Shown here piece after piece: positions 11,085-23,909 of a DNA stretch of 64,000 nt (within the stretch, counting starts at the first letter, position 1; every line of letters begins with the position of its first letter). The notes beneath the pieces were generated by a model. The model did no database searches. It was not told the DNA's origin and saw only the letters and a program-made list of their open reading frames with translations. Source of the DNA: Polytrichum commune (Eukaryota > Streptophyta > Polytrichopsida > Polytrichales > Polytrichaceae); contig OX485803.1 in the NCBI GenBank assembly GCA_950295325.1, positions 17,112,001 through 17,176,000 on the forward strand, written 5' to 3'. The position numbers and the translations under genes are program-made.

Positions 11085-13329
11085 ACCTTTTCTTTTCTTT
11101 CTAAGTTAAGAGATATTGATTTCATCACAAAATTTGAACCATGAAAAGTACACATATGTGGGGCAATTTTATAATATGAACATAGAATTCCTTCCCAAAA
11201 AAACTAGGGCTGGAATTCCAACTACGTATAGTTGTCATACTCGTCTCACAAATAAACACATCTATACAAAACAATTACATTAGGCTTCCTCTATGCCATT
11301 CTTATAGGTTTACTTTTTTGGTACAAATCGAACATGTTCAGTTGCAAGAGAAAACTTTCAATGCAACCATGAAGGGAAACCTCCCACCACGGGACCCCAA
11401 GGGGAATCACGTAGCAATGCCCACCCATGACCCCACTTTTCAAGTGACCACTAATTTGGCCCAAACTAATTAGGACCACCTACATTTGATTCATTTCACT
11501 AATTAATGAGTCAAATGGCTTAAATGGAAGGAAAAAAATTATCATAAAAATCTAAAAATCAAGAAATTTCTCAACGCTCAATAATCTTTCATCCTTGTCA
11601 ATGGGGTGAAACATATGACTGATTTGCCATGCTTGCAAATTCTCAAACAACCTTTATTGAACATGAGCACAAAATGATAAAAATAGACTATTCACAACCC
11701 TAATTAGCACACTAGAAAGACACAAATTAAAATCTAGAGGTTAACATTGCATACTTAGCCGCCATGAATGAGAAATAAGTTACAAACATGGATTTGTACA
11801 TAGGACATGTTATGTGCTGATTATTGCTCCAAACTCAACAAACCACAATAGGGGGCCACATAACATTATCGAGATCCATAACAATGTCATGCGGGACTGA
11901 CAACCAGTATTCCACAAACTATTCTTGAATAATTCAAACTAAACGTGGGGAATATCCCAGAATATTCCATAGAATATCGTCCATCCCACACAAACAACAA
12001 CATAGTTATGAATCTCAATAATGTTATCCACTTGTATCCACCTCGACATAGTCTGTCCTTGCCATTTGTTAACCACAAACGCTTGCGGAAGAACCAACCA
12101 AAGGAAAAACAACACGACTTCTTTCTTAGCTCCCTCCGTGTATGAGGGAGGGCTCGAGGACGGAATGAGGCTTTGTTGGCAATTGGTTTAGCAAGCTCGC
12201 ATTCCTGTTGTCATCCACTTCGGCCCCAGCTCAGCCAAGTATCAGGAAGGAAGGATATGTCCAACCACCACCAATGGACCAGGCTGGATCAAACTAAAGG
12301 CTCATTGAGTTTCCCAAAGACTAAAGTGACGTATAGTCGACGCGCACATTCCCAATCGCAACCCCATCAGCGGTGCCGTTAGGGTACCGGAATTTTGACC
12401 ACGCTGGACTCAATAGTGTCATGACACATGTCTTGGTTCTGAGTGCTCGAACGAGCGGTTACGGCAAACTCCAGACATCGGTAGCCATGTTTGGGCCAAC
12501 TTTTGGCATCAAAAATTCACCGTATTTTCGATTCAAAGAATCAAATTACCCATAAATTTTTTACAATCCTCGCGTGTTCTCTATTGCACCACCTCATACT
12601 TCTCCAGATCCGGCACAAAATCTCTTCCGTGATCGGTTACGGGTGCCTCTCTACTCGAAGTCTGAAGCAGTTCCACCAGTCAGCATGTCCTCTCGAATCT
12701 GAGTCACCCAACCTTGAGATTCCACCGGTCACAAAAGGCGTGCCCCAAATTTGGCCGGAGCTCGGAGAGAGTCACGTATTGAATCCCCACTCAACATTTA
12801 GGAATACTTACAACCCACGAAGTGGGCACTATGATAAACCAACCTGTCCAAACTAGAAATTCGACATGCATCGTGCTCTCACAAACCCACTATAACTACT
12901 GAGATGGGATCCGAGGCCAAGCTATACTAGCCACTAAACCCTAACACCCACTTCTCCAATGCCCCCTTCCCACCTGACTTTGGCTAAGACTAAAAGTATT
13001 TCTTTAAAACCGGGTAAAGCTCCCTCGGTTATAGAGGACACGAGGAGTTCCATTAACAAAAATTGATGATAAAGTGTCGCTTCCTGCCCTAAAAAACAAC
13101 CAATCACAAGGGCGGGAGGTGACACTTTTAAAAGTCTTGTAATCTTGCCTCATGTGTTAGGTACCAATGGGAGGGAGGGAGGGTCGGTGCTTGAGGCTTA
13201 AAACCTCCACTTTTAAGCCGTGCCACATCATTTGCCAACTAGTCTGGGCACTAGATAATGTCGATGGTGTGAAGGCCGGGTTGTTAGAACCAACTGTTAG
13301 GCTTAGCTAAAGTCGGGTGGGAAGGAGGC
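11085..13329. other. No intact gene; GC-richer element-like stretch at 12130-13330
   Basis: 11085-12130 is AT-rich without coding signal. From 12130 to 13330 GC rises and the sequence becomes C-rich with several 60-120-codon frames, none with a recognised domain. Such a composition shift in this window usually marks a transposon or LTR remnant, but I could not find LTR ends, a primer-binding site or a domain. Confidence 0.4.
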
Positions 13330-13560
13330 ACAAGCATCTTAACTTGGAAGAATCACATAGTATTCCAACCACTACTGGGGACTTCATGAGAATCACCGAT
13401 CATCGTAGAGGAATCTATGAAAGAATATACCTCACATGAATGAAAGCAAAACCGAAAGATGATGTCCACATGTAACCAATTGGATTTAACATCACTAGGA
13501 TCTTGACCGACTATATGTGCCCTAAAACTTCGCGGGCAGTGGTTCATTCAATAATGTCGC
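13330..13560. repeat. Dispersed repeat D, copy 1
   Basis: Aligns with 15520-15712. Shared blocks are GAATATACCTCA, TGAATGAAAGCAAAACC, TTGGATTTA and AGGATCTTGACCGACTAT, ending in GGCACTGGTTCA or GGCAGTGGTTCA. It is about 190-230 bases long with no coding capacity. It is short enough to be a SINE or MITE, but no RNA polymerase III boxes are clear. Confidence 0.6.
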
Positions 13561-15321
13561 CCAAAAATCTTGACAAGTTTGTGTAAGGGAGACTTTCTGG
13601 GCAAGGAAATATCCTAAATATCCTACATATGATTCTTTAATCCTTTCTTGTACATAACGAAGGCTCTGTCCATGATGAAGGATACTAGATTTTAGACCTT
13701 GGTAATCCATAGTCCACCAAAGATTGAGTCGGAGGATGTTGAGAAGGTGGAAGAATCATCATCGTGTCATCACAAAAGGCGTCTCTTCTCATGTAAATAC
13801 CTCCAAAGAAAGCTCCTCCATATGTAATTGGTGGACTACAATTTTTCATTTCTTTCCTTATATAGATATGATGGCAAAAGCATGTCGATCTACCTAACAA
13901 AACTCGCATAGCATATGATAAGCAAGAGTATTTTGAGGCACTGGTGGGCACGCTCTCAACATATAGGTGGGCATGTTTCGGTCATTCAATTTTAACTTTC
14001 CTACACCTATAGTGATTAAACTCGTACATTGGAAGTCAAGAATCCACAATTTGAGAGGACCTAGACGTTCATTCGAGAAGATAGAGAATCTTCACTTTGA
14101 CAATGTTCATATGAGCTCCAAATATTATGAGAAGAATGGCTACGGACAATGTTCAAGATTGAAGCCCTCGTATGAGTTTCATTTTTGAAGGGTTCTCAAA
14201 TTTCAACTCTTCCAGTTGAAGGGCTAGTTCAAATCCAAGACATCAATCTAAGAATGTAGAAATGAAATACAAAACTAATATTAAACTTGTGCATGAATTA
14301 CTGTATATGGTACATGTTTCTAGTACAATATGAAGAATTAAGAATCAACCATCTAACTCCACTTCTTGTAGTGACAATGCCCTACGCTTGGTGATTCTTG
14401 TGGTGGGCAGATTACACTAAGAACTTCGAGTGACGTCTTCATTTTCAATATGGGGTTGCGTTTTGAAGGGTTGTTTCGAGAGAGGTATATTTTGAAGGGC
14501 CAAATCGCGTTTGAAGGGCATTGAAGACTTCAATCTCGAACACTAGCTACGGGCACAATTTTAGATTTCCAACTCTAACTGCACCGTTTTTTGTGTTATG
14601 TGAGAAGTGGGTGCAGAGCTAAGGTCCCTCGCATTGAAAAGAGGGTATATCTAACTTAAAGGGGCCGATTTGAGGTAAGGATCACGGGTAAGTGTAGTTA
14701 TTAGCATAACAACTTCTATGAAAGGTGACCTTGCAAAGTAGTTCTTGTAAAATGTGCTCAACAACACATGGCGCGTTTGACAAATGACACGTGGCACACT
14801 TCATGCACATAACAACGACACATGACACGTGGCATGCATCAAACACAACTCACTTTGCCAACAACTTAGATTTGTCAAGATGGTGATGTTGCAAAGGGAA
14901 AAGTTGTTTTTTAAAAAGACACAGTTGTTTTAAATGACATCTCAAGGGGTCCACTCTTCATATCACGTACATATTAACTTGAATGTGAAAAGGGTCATTG
15001 TTTGAGGCATCATCTTACATTGTATAGATAAGGGGGAGGTATTGTCTTTCTCCCGTGTATACATATGAAAAGGCTACTGAAAGAAAAAAAAGAAAAAAGA
15101 TTAGATGTACAAATGGGGATAATAAAGGTTTGAGATTTTTTTATTTTTTTACCATAGACATATGTTGTAGGGTCAAATTACCACGAGTTGCGTCCTATGA
15201 ATAAATAAAAGGAATGGCAAGTGGAAGCAGAATTTATGGGTGATAATGAGTTAGTTTTTCATGATAACGATTTTGTGTATGTAGTGGAGGCCATTATCGC
15301 ATCAAAATGAAAAACCTTCTA
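13561..15321. other. Intergenic with repeat B fragments
   Basis: No gene is supported. The part around 14050-14180 resembles segments near 36380 and 25380 (GAGAATCTTCACTTTGA-like wording), so it probably belongs to dispersed repeat B. The rest is AT-rich and featureless to my reading. Confidence 0.4.
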
Positions 15322-15347
15322 ATGTATGTATGTATGTATGTATGTAT
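15322..15347. repeat. (TATG)n microsatellite
   Basis: Six successive TATG units. Confidence 0.9.
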
Positions 15348-15359
15348 TTGTACAAATTA

Positions 15360-15860
15360 TCCCAATGAGTGTGTTTTATTATTTGGAATTACACATGGCA
15401 AGAACGTTTTACTTAGGGAGTTCCTCTTTTACTAACAAAAAGTTCAGTAGGTTGTTCAAACCTATACTCTTACAGTTGTGGTGAAGACAAATGAACCGGT
15501 GGTTAGTTACAAATGAACCGGTTGAGTTTGAGAAATAACCGGTTGAAGTTGGAGACTTTAAAAAAATTACCAGTCATTTTAGAAGAATATATGGAATATA
15601 CCTCAAGTGAATGAAAGCAAAACCATAAGATGCCAACATGAATCCGGTTGGATTTATAAACATTAGGATCTTGACCGACTATGCCCAAACACTTCCAGGG
15701 CACTGGTTCAAATGTTATAGAACACAAATGACTTTGGTTGGTAAAATATTACATTCCCAATAAATAGTTATAGCACTACATAACTCCGAATAGCAGTACA
15801 CACTAATTGGGGGACACAATGTAGTGAATTCCAATATCTAGGATATGTGTTACAACAACT
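15360..15860. repeat. Dispersed repeat B interrupted by a copy of repeat D
   Basis: Segments 15360-15460 and 15713-15860 align as one piece with 25960-26130, where TTCAAACATTATAGACC is continuous. In this copy about 250 bases (15461-15712), including repeat D, are placed between TTCAAAC and GTTATAGAACA. The sequence GTTCAAA flanks both sides and may be the target-site duplication. This shows that repeat D is mobile and younger than repeat B. Confidence 0.55.
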
Positions 15861-17603
15861 TAGCATAATCAATGTTGTCATAATTGGTGTTGCATTTTTT
15901 TAATTCTAGAGGTCAGAGGTGGCATTACAAAATGTTTTTTATGTTTTTTTAATTGAAAATCATCAATTACATCAATCCATGAGGTCCTCTATGGCAAATC
16001 ATTGTTGAAAATATCCCCCTCTTTTAAGATTAGTTCTTCGAGCTCTTATCTGCCCAAGTATTGATCCAAGAATGAAGACATTGCGAATGCAAACCACCAT
16101 TCACGACTTGTCCAGTGTGCCATGTGGTGCATTATGTATTCCAATATTTGTTAGTTTGTGTGGCAATACTCAAGGCTCAGACACTGCCATGATTAAGTTT
16201 GAATGTACTAAAACTATATGGTAATATGAAATAATTGATAAAGTTGAGCGTGTCTATATTTGCCCTACTGAGTTGGACTAACCATAGTCATAAATTTACA
16301 ATAAGAAAACATAAAAGAATGCCTCAAAATTTGCCAAGTATTTTAAAATACATTTTAAAATGAAATGCACCACTAGTCATAACACTTGAAAACATCTAAG
16401 GTTCTCTTATTTTTAGTGCAACCATCAGCCATTGAAAATGTAGGTGATGAAAACAGTAAAGTTCAAAAGAGTATTTTTATTTAAAAAATACTCACACAAC
16501 TTAGAAATTTTTAACTAACTTATATAGTAAGTGTAAAAAATACATCAAAACTTGATTCTACTCAAAAAGTACCTTGAGTAGACAGTGGCAAATGGCTTAA
16601 GTGGGCATGGGTGTTGCGGCCATGAAGGACTAAGAGGTAAATGGTCCTAGACGCCACTTTAAGCTCCAAGTGTAGATATTGTTATTTGATTGAAAAAACT
16701 ACATTATTGTTAACAGTTGAAAGGGGATTCCAACGCACCAAAGTTTGTCTTATTTGGATTTATACGTAAACCCATCACATGAGCATGATGCCAATGTGTT
16801 GGACTTTCTCCAAGTCAATATGTACTTACTATGCAAGATTTCAGGGTGTTGATTTTGGGTGGGATAATTATTTAGACATGCTCTCCCTGAAAACTTGACA
16901 CGGGTCATCATCTTTCTACTATCCACTCATGGGAGTTCATATCCCACATAACATTACACAGCTCCTTGGTTGCATTCCGTGGGACCAAGTATCACATGAC
17001 CATAATACTTCTTTGATTCTTGGATTCCCCATTTATGGGGAGCATTAAGGTACAGTACATATTGTGAAGTTCTCATATGTGTTATACACTATCAAGTTTT
17101 TTTTAATCGCAACTTTCTTTAGAAAGAGAATATCATGTAGCTGCTTAGTAATGCACCACATCAAAATCCTTGTTTTTTTTTTTGTGAACATTCACAATAA
17201 AAATGGACCAACTTCCATGTGAGCAAGTGTGCACGCAACACCACGTGACACAAAGGTGAACAAGATAAGTAAGTCCACACAAAATTCTTCTAGAAGGGAG
17301 ACAAGGTGAGAAGAATGAGGAAGAACCCTCCACAAAACAATTCTTGTTTAATTTTGTATTCTTCCTTAAAAAGTAACTCTCTCCTACAACTCCTAAACAA
17401 ATAAAATTCCCCTAGTCCTTATGTTGGAAGTTGGCCAAATACGTTATTTAGGATCCACTCGAATCCCACGTTTGTCATGGATGTAGTAATATAACATACT
17501 TACAAATTGAGGATTGAAACGTACTACACCGTTCATGCTATTTAGTGTCACATGCGTAATAGTGTCACTTACCCTATTTTTAGGCATAGGGTTTAGGGTT
17601 ACG
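15861..17603. other. AT-rich intergenic DNA
   Basis: I see no gene, domain or clear repeat. Open frames are under 65 codons and look random. Confidence 0.5.
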
Positions 17604-18060
17604 TCAGGGGCGGTTTACACTATGGACCATGAAGTTGGACCAGGGCTCTGCAAGGCAGCTGATTGGTTGTTGAAGTTCTCCCGGGACAACTTCGGTTTAC
17701 ACTAAGGAAAAAATGGCAGAGGGACCATGGAGGTTGAGGTCCCCAAAATATAAATTTTAAGGCCTAATAAATGCAGTGACATGGTCCAACGGGTTTTACG
17801 TTGAGAGAGGCAAGAGAGGTGGTCTGGTAGGAAAAGGCAAAGGCCCATGTCAGAGAAATACCATTTCAATAAAATTTTAATAAATTTACCTTTTAAGCGC
17901 CTTAATTATACCATAGCCCATGAGACATACCAGCACTACCTTGCCCTACCCCTTAAACCGGCTCACACGTGTTTCACCAAACAACGCGGGACATCTAGAA
18001 CTCAAGAATTCAAGTGCAGATTTGTTTTTTTGGTCTACCAAATGTAATGTTTGGAATTTT

Positions 18061-18125
18061 GGGGTGTGCAATATACCGTTGGAAAGGTCTTGAAAATACC
18101 TTTCCAACGGTATATTACACACCCC
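18061..18125. repeat. 28-bp near-perfect hairpin inside the TIR element
   Basis: GGGGTGTGCAATATACCGTT plus the next 8 bases pair with 18098-18125 with one mismatch across a 9-base loop. Weaker complementarity continues outward for some 40 bases. It could be a separate foldback insertion or a hairpin of the host element. Confidence 0.75.
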
Positions 18126-18189
18126 AATATTATTACAAAATGTAGTTGAAAAACAAAAAACAAAAATCTGTAGTGGTTTAGTGATTGTA

Positions 18190-18320
18190 GATCAGGGTAG
18201 TCAAAAGAAGTGCAATGGGAAATCTTCTAACATTAATTATCAAAGAATTGAAAATTAGTGTTGAGCAAGATAGGGTGGTAACAACATTAAATATAATCAA
18301 ACACTAAATATCCTATTTCG
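18190..18320 (+). repeat. Dispersed repeat C, fragment inside the TIR element
   Basis: Shares TTAGTGTTGAGCAAGAT and the TGACACTAAATAT-like context with 20250-20475 and 23160-23373. It is more diverged than those two copies. Confidence 0.4.
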
Positions 18321-18868
18321 TGTAGTGACAACACAAGGTACATGTCACATGTAAATTACATTGAGCATGTACAAATTAAATTGCTCATTTTATTTTATTT
18401 AAAAAAAATTGTTGTGAGAAGATTTGCAAGCCGCATCTTCGACACATTTAACAAGAAGTGAAGACAAGTGAAGCCCAAGAGAAGACAAGGAATGATCAAA
18501 CTTAATTTTTTTTCAAAATTGCCCTTTTTGGGCATGTATTAAAAAAATCAGCACCTCCACTTTTTGGTGCATGGTCATTCTTCATGGTCCACATTCGGTT
18601 TACACCTAGTGAAGGGCCCATGAACCATGAAAACTAATATTTTAGTAACTCGGACCATGGAAGTCGTCCCACGCAAAATAGGCCTCTTACGTGGGACGAC
18701 TTCATGGTCCACAGTGTAAACCGCCCCTCAATGATCAACAACTTCAAGAGTAATGTCGCTTCATGACACTTGGCGTTAAAGTGTGCTTACTATCTTGGTT
18801 AAGTATGCTCAATACATAGTACTATGAGTGTATGCCTATGTTACACAATGGTTTACAAGTCGACGAAA

Positions 18869-19772
18869 GCGTACACAAATAATAGTTGACATTAGTATGC
18901 TAAGAAATATCTTCCTCTTGCATATAAACATATGAACACATGGTGCTTGACATCAATATGCTTAATCCTGTCTTTTTTTCCCCTGCATGCAAAAACACAA
19001 ACCTATCATCACAAGTATTGCACTGTCCAATGCTTAATGTCATACTGTAAATACTTTTTCACTTACTTATGTTAGTGTATGGTTTTGTATTGGCAATTAG
19101 TGTATGTGACACTTTGAGACCTCTAGGCATCTAGTGCAAGCCTTTCACAAATTGGGTACATGACACTAAGCGTACACAAATAACAGTTGACATTAGTATG
19201 CTAAGAAATATCTTCCTCTTGCATATAAACATATGAACACATGGTGCTTGACATCAATATGCTTAATCCTGTCTTTTTTTCCCTTGCATGCAAAAACACA
19301 AACCTATCATCACAAGTATTGCACTGTCCAATGCTTAATGTCATACTGTAAATATTTTTTCACTTACTTATGTTAGTGTATGGTTTTGTATTGGCAATTA
19401 GTGGATGTGACACTTTGAGACCTCTAGGCATCTAGTGCAAGCCTTTCACAAATTGGGTACATGACACTAAGCGTACACAAATAACACTTGACATTAGTAT
19501 GCTAAGAAATATCTTTCTCTTACATATAAACATATGAACACATGGAACTTGACATCAGTATGCTCAACACTATCTTTCTTCCCCCCCTTACATACGAAAA
19601 CACAAACCTATCATCTCAAGTATTGCAATGCCCAATACTAAATGTCATACTATAAATATTTTTTCACTTACTTATGTTAGTGCATAGTCTTGTATTGGCA
19701 ATTAGTGAATGTGACACTTTGAGACCTCTAGGCATCTAGTGCAAGCCTTTCACAAATAGGGTACATGACAAT
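18869..19772. repeat. Three tandem copies of a 301-bp unit
   Basis: The units begin with GCGTACACAAATAA at 18869, 19170 and 19471. Units 1 and 2 are nearly identical. Unit 3 is clearly more diverged and runs to about 19772. Each ends in CAAGCCTTTCACAAAT plus GGGTACATGACA. The pattern implies an older duplication followed by a recent one. No open frame spans a unit. Confidence 0.9.
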
Positions 19773-20249
19773 AACTACCGTAAACAATGTACTACTATCA
19801 TCCTCGTGCCAAGCAAGTTACAAGAATCCCCTTTCCATGGAGGAATCGTCACTCGACAAGATGGGAAACATAGAATACAAATAGGCATGGGTGTGGGCTT
19901 GTCATCATTCCCTAGCCGAAACTTTTGGCCTATCTTTTGAAGCCCACCGAGAAAGTGCACTTCTGTGCTTATCTTGGGTACACTTGGGCCGTGGTATGTA
20001 TTCAAAGGCCTCCCAATGCCACTCCATCACTAGTGCAAGTTAGCCAGTACATCTAAGCTTATTAGTGTACACTACTTTAGTTATGTGGATCATAATACCC
20101 CACTACTACACTAAATATGGTATTTAGTGCCATATGTTATTTAGTGTCACTTTTTGGATGACACTGCTTATGAAGAAGTGGAAAAATATGGTCGTGGATG
20201 ATGCACGAGGAAATCATCCGTTGGTCGAAACCCTACCTTCTCTTGTTAG
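19773..20249. other. Intergenic
   Basis: No gene or structured repeat recognised. Confidence 0.45.
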
Positions 20250-20475
20250 CAACTTGTGATGAATTGTTGTCATGGATGATTGGAACCTAGATGAAAAAAA
20301 TCACTTGGTAAGTGACAATAACTGCAACACTTTAAACCTAAAATCCCCCCAAAAAATTAACAAGGAATGACAAAAGATGTTGGGTTAACGATTAGTGTTG
20401 GTGACACTCTACCACAGTCTACAATTAGTTTTGAGCAAGATGATTAGAGTTGGTGACACTAAATATCATCATTGA
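20250..20475 (+). repeat. Dispersed repeat C, copy 1
   Basis: Collinear with 23160-23373. Shared blocks are ATGGATGATTG, TAGTGACA or AAGTGACA, AATTAGT-TTGAGCAAGA and TTGGTGACACTAA. No coding domain is seen. Confidence 0.65.
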
Positions 20476-23159
20476 ATACTAAATATCAATCACATGTATT
20501 GATTAGTCATAAGGTATTTTGTGGTTTACGTTGGCTTGGGTTTTGTGGCGTTTATGTAAATTCATTTAATCATGGATGAAGGCTTTACTGTAATCATAAG
20601 CCTTCTACGAGGTTCTAATCCATAAATTTTTATGACATTATTGTAGTTGCATAGTTAAAAATAAAAATAAAAAATCAACTTTAGGTTATAGACTTGTTTG
20701 TTGTCTTTTTGCCTTCTTAATGCACAAGTTTCATGGAGATCAAATAAATTTATTCATTTTGGATGAAAGAAGGGACATGCCCTTGTCCTCTATATGTATG
20801 TGGTAAACTCATTTCAACCCGATTATAAACTTACAATTTGGATGTTAGATGTCGAGGTCAAATAGAAAAAAATATTCAAGATGAAAAATAATGTGTTGGG
20901 TCATCTCCTAAATGAATGAATTTTAGGGTCTATGAAAAACTATAATCACATGGGCTAAATTTTCATGGTGTCTATGTAAACTCATCCATTGGAAAAGTGG
21001 AAACGTCACTGAACCATTCTAAAGTCTTAAATGTTGTATTCTCAAATAACTAACTCCCATAATTTGGACACAAGTCACCATAAACTAATCTAGAGCATAG
21101 TAGTTTGGAACACATTCAAAAAACACACTCGTAAAACCTCAAAACACAATGATTATGACAAGGAACACTACCAGAGGTAAACGTTTGTGTTCTTGTTGTC
21201 GATGATAAGATTGATTAAATTTGATTATTTAGTGAAGAGCTTAACCCTAAACGCCAAAGCGACTATTATTGGTCGTCCGTTACACAAGGTGGTTTCTTAG
21301 TGTACACCGGTTCACTATTTCCATAGAGGGATTTATTTGCAAATGGGGTTTGGACAAGGGGGTAACCCTAAACTTTTGAGGTGGGAAGAATCACGAGACA
21401 TGTTCAATGTTGCCTTGGATGGGGATGATGCCCCATTGCTCCGGGCTACCAAGTCCGTCCAAATGCCTTGTGTCTAATTGGAACAATCCCACATCCAAAG
21501 AGGTAATTGCCCAAAAAAGGCCTTGCAAAAATGACGACGATGGAGTTCGAGGGGAGTTGCGAGCGAGCAATGTTATAAGCAATCGAGCTAAACTTTTGAG
21601 TGGCAAGGGCATTGTCCCCATTTGATGTGAATTTTTTCTCAAATGATAGCGTGCACAAAGATTAAACATACATTTGCACACTTCTCGTTGCAATTGCACG
21701 AATTTCCAACACTTTGGGTATCACCGACTCCCAACAATTTGACAATGGATAGAGATGTCAATGCTAAACTAGACATCTTAATAACAATTTACAAGGTGGA
21801 TGAAATCCTATCTAAAGGCCACGTGTTCATAAATCAAACAGGCCCTCAAGCTTCTTGTGGGGATTAAATATATCCTCTTCTCTTGCATGTGTGAATTCAT
21901 ATTTGTATTATAGACACATAGTTCAAATTACGGGGGCGGGGGCGGGGGGGGGGGGGAGGGCATTCTACAAGCACTTGGGATCAAAGAGTGGTAATCTAAT
22001 GCAAATGGAAGAAGAGTGCATGTGATATGCTACACCTCTACAATCATTATCTAGGCCGAGATTGGGACCAACCAATTTTTTTTACTACATAACCAACTTC
22101 AATTCAATCGGAAACTTTGATACACTCAATTTTGGTCTCATAATACCAAGAGACTAATAGGGAATGAGGGCAATATGTGTGCGTGCGGGTGACACGATGT
22201 TGCACCTACGGACAACTTTTTCTTGGCAATCAAGTTGTTCATGAAGTTGCATGAGGTTGACATTGAAGCCACCATTATAATCCAACATATGTCTCCGAAA
22301 ACCATTAGTTAATAAGCATGCATGGGAGAAGGGGGTGCAAAGGACATTGTGAGTGGCAAATGCATAGCACGACGAAGATGGCATGTGTGTTGTGGGTTGA
22401 TACAAAGAGCATTGTTATTATTTTCTACCCAAAAACATTATGTGCCATCTGAGGCTTGTATGTGTTCCACGTCATGTAGGGCCCAAGCATGACAAGATAC
22501 CCACATGACCCGTGCATAATGAATACACATTGTACATACTTTGATGTCGCGTACCACCTAAAAGATATGTACTCTTGTCAAGTGCGCACACACAAGTGAT
22601 ATCATCGACTCTTTTGTGTTGGCTAGACAATAAATTGATGAACATGTGTATTCTCTACCAAGTGGACTACAACAAGAGGGGGACAAAGGCAAAGACTCAG
22701 TCAGAGTTTCGTTTGTCTATGGTGAGGGTGTTGCTTTGACATGGGTAAGGAGGGTGTCATGGTCATTTGTCCATAGATAAAAACATGTTGTGACCTTAAA
22801 ATGGGTTTACACCCATCCTGCAATTCCATCTCCTACTTGGATGAAGCTCTTGTGCACTCCACTAATGTGGTTTACATGAGCTAGGTGTACAACGTGTGAA
22901 TGGGTGTAGGGAGTAGGGCTTGGGGTACACAAAATCCACTTAAATGAGTCCATCATGGATGAAGGGGCTCCAATAAAGCAAGTCCTCTACAAGATTGGGT
23001 CATTGAGTGTATTTTGTGAGTTGTTCGCTAAGTGTATAGGCATATCTTGGGAGTAGGGAGAATGCTTCAATGCTGAACGTTTCGCAGGGTGCCTAGTTGG
23101 ACCTCACTAGATTAATTCAAGACCTTTGCTGAGGACCTTTTGGTATCCTCTACGCCCTA
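20476..23159. other. Intergenic, includes a G-rich tract
   Basis: No gene is supported. A run of GGGGGC and G blocks at 21932-21960 is the longest G-rich tract in the window. Frames at 21391-21867 are open on both strands over about 300 bases but show no domain, and their phase relation suggests shared chance openness. Confidence 0.4.
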
Positions 23160-23373
23160 ACAAATATGCAATGAAATATTGTTATGGATGATTGAAATTT
23201 GGATGAAAATCCAACTTGGTTAGTGACAGTAATTGCCACACTATAAATCTATAATGCCCAAATGTCTTTATAAGGAGCAACAAATAATGCTAGGGATACA
23301 TTTAGGGTTGGTGACACTACACGGCCGGTTTACAATTAGTATTGAGCAAGACGAAGAGGATTGGTGATACTAA
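23160..23373 (+). repeat. Dispersed repeat C, copy 2, target of a MITE
   Basis: Aligns with 20250-20475 up to TTGGTGATAC-TAA, at which point the MITE at 23374-23906 begins. The insertion used the TAA of this repeat as its target. Confidence 0.65.
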
Positions 23374-23906
23374 GGGCCGCTTTACACCTAGAGGCCGGGC
23401 CAATTTCCCTTGAGGCCGATTGCACAAAATTTCAGCCTTTTTTGGGTTGGAGGCCGGCCTCTACTACACATTATAATAAGATTATACCGGGGGCCAATTT
23501 TCCCATATGTAAAGGCCCTCGGGCCAAGAAGCCAAGCTGATTCAAAAAAATTAGCCTAATCCAACGGATGTAGCATAATCTAAGATAGAGCCTTTAGATT
23601 CCACATAATCCAATGGATCTAGTTCACTTTAAAAAATTATACTTTATTTAACAAGATTTTTTTAGTGGAATATGACATTGGCCTCTAGGCCAAGAATTGG
23701 CCTTCCATTTTGGGTGCACCCAATTCAACGAGCTCGGGCCGTGTCATAACATACATTTTTTAATTTAAAAAATCATACCACCAAATCGGCCCGGCCTCTA
23801 GATGTAAAGGGGTTGGGGCCGATTTGAGCCTTTTGACCAATCACAAATGAGGATTTCAAGCCTCTTACACAACGAATTGGCCCGGCCTCTAAGTGTAAAG
23901 CGGCCC
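23374..23906. mobile_element. 533-bp MITE, Tourist/PIF-Harbinger-like
   Basis: The terminal inverted repeats begin GGGCCGCTTTACAC and continue through GAGGCCGGGCCAATT for 32 bases with one mismatch between arms. TAA stands directly outside both ends (23371-23373 and 23907-23909), the classical 3-bp target duplication of Tourist-like MITEs. The interior repeats parts of the TIR in both orientations near 23780-23830. There is no coding capacity, so it would have depended on a transposase supplied elsewhere. The ends resemble those of the 1.1-kb element at 17607-18727. Confidence 0.85.
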
Positions 23907-23909
23907 TAA

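Larger units (their letters stand above)
17607..18727. mobile_element. 1.1-kb non-autonomous element with terminal inverted repeats
   Basis: The left end GGGGCGGTTTACACT and the following GGACCATGAAGT recur inverted at 18699-18727 with one mismatch over 29 bases. The element is flanked by TCA on both sides (17604-17606 and 18728-18730), a plausible 3-bp target duplication. Nested palindromes lie at both ends: a CCATGGAAGTCGTCCCACG arm pair at 18653-18711, and an imperfect AAGTTCTCCCGGGACAACTT at the left. No transposase frame is present. Terminal GGG, a 3-bp duplication and similarity to the ends of the MITE at 23374-23906 suggest a PIF/Harbinger (Tourist-like) relative. The superfamily is inference. 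Confidence 0.65.

Noticed and set aside
21391-21867. Overlapping open frames on both strands
   Set aside because: No domain and no conserved block. The frames are mutually antisense and probably random in a GC-richer patch.
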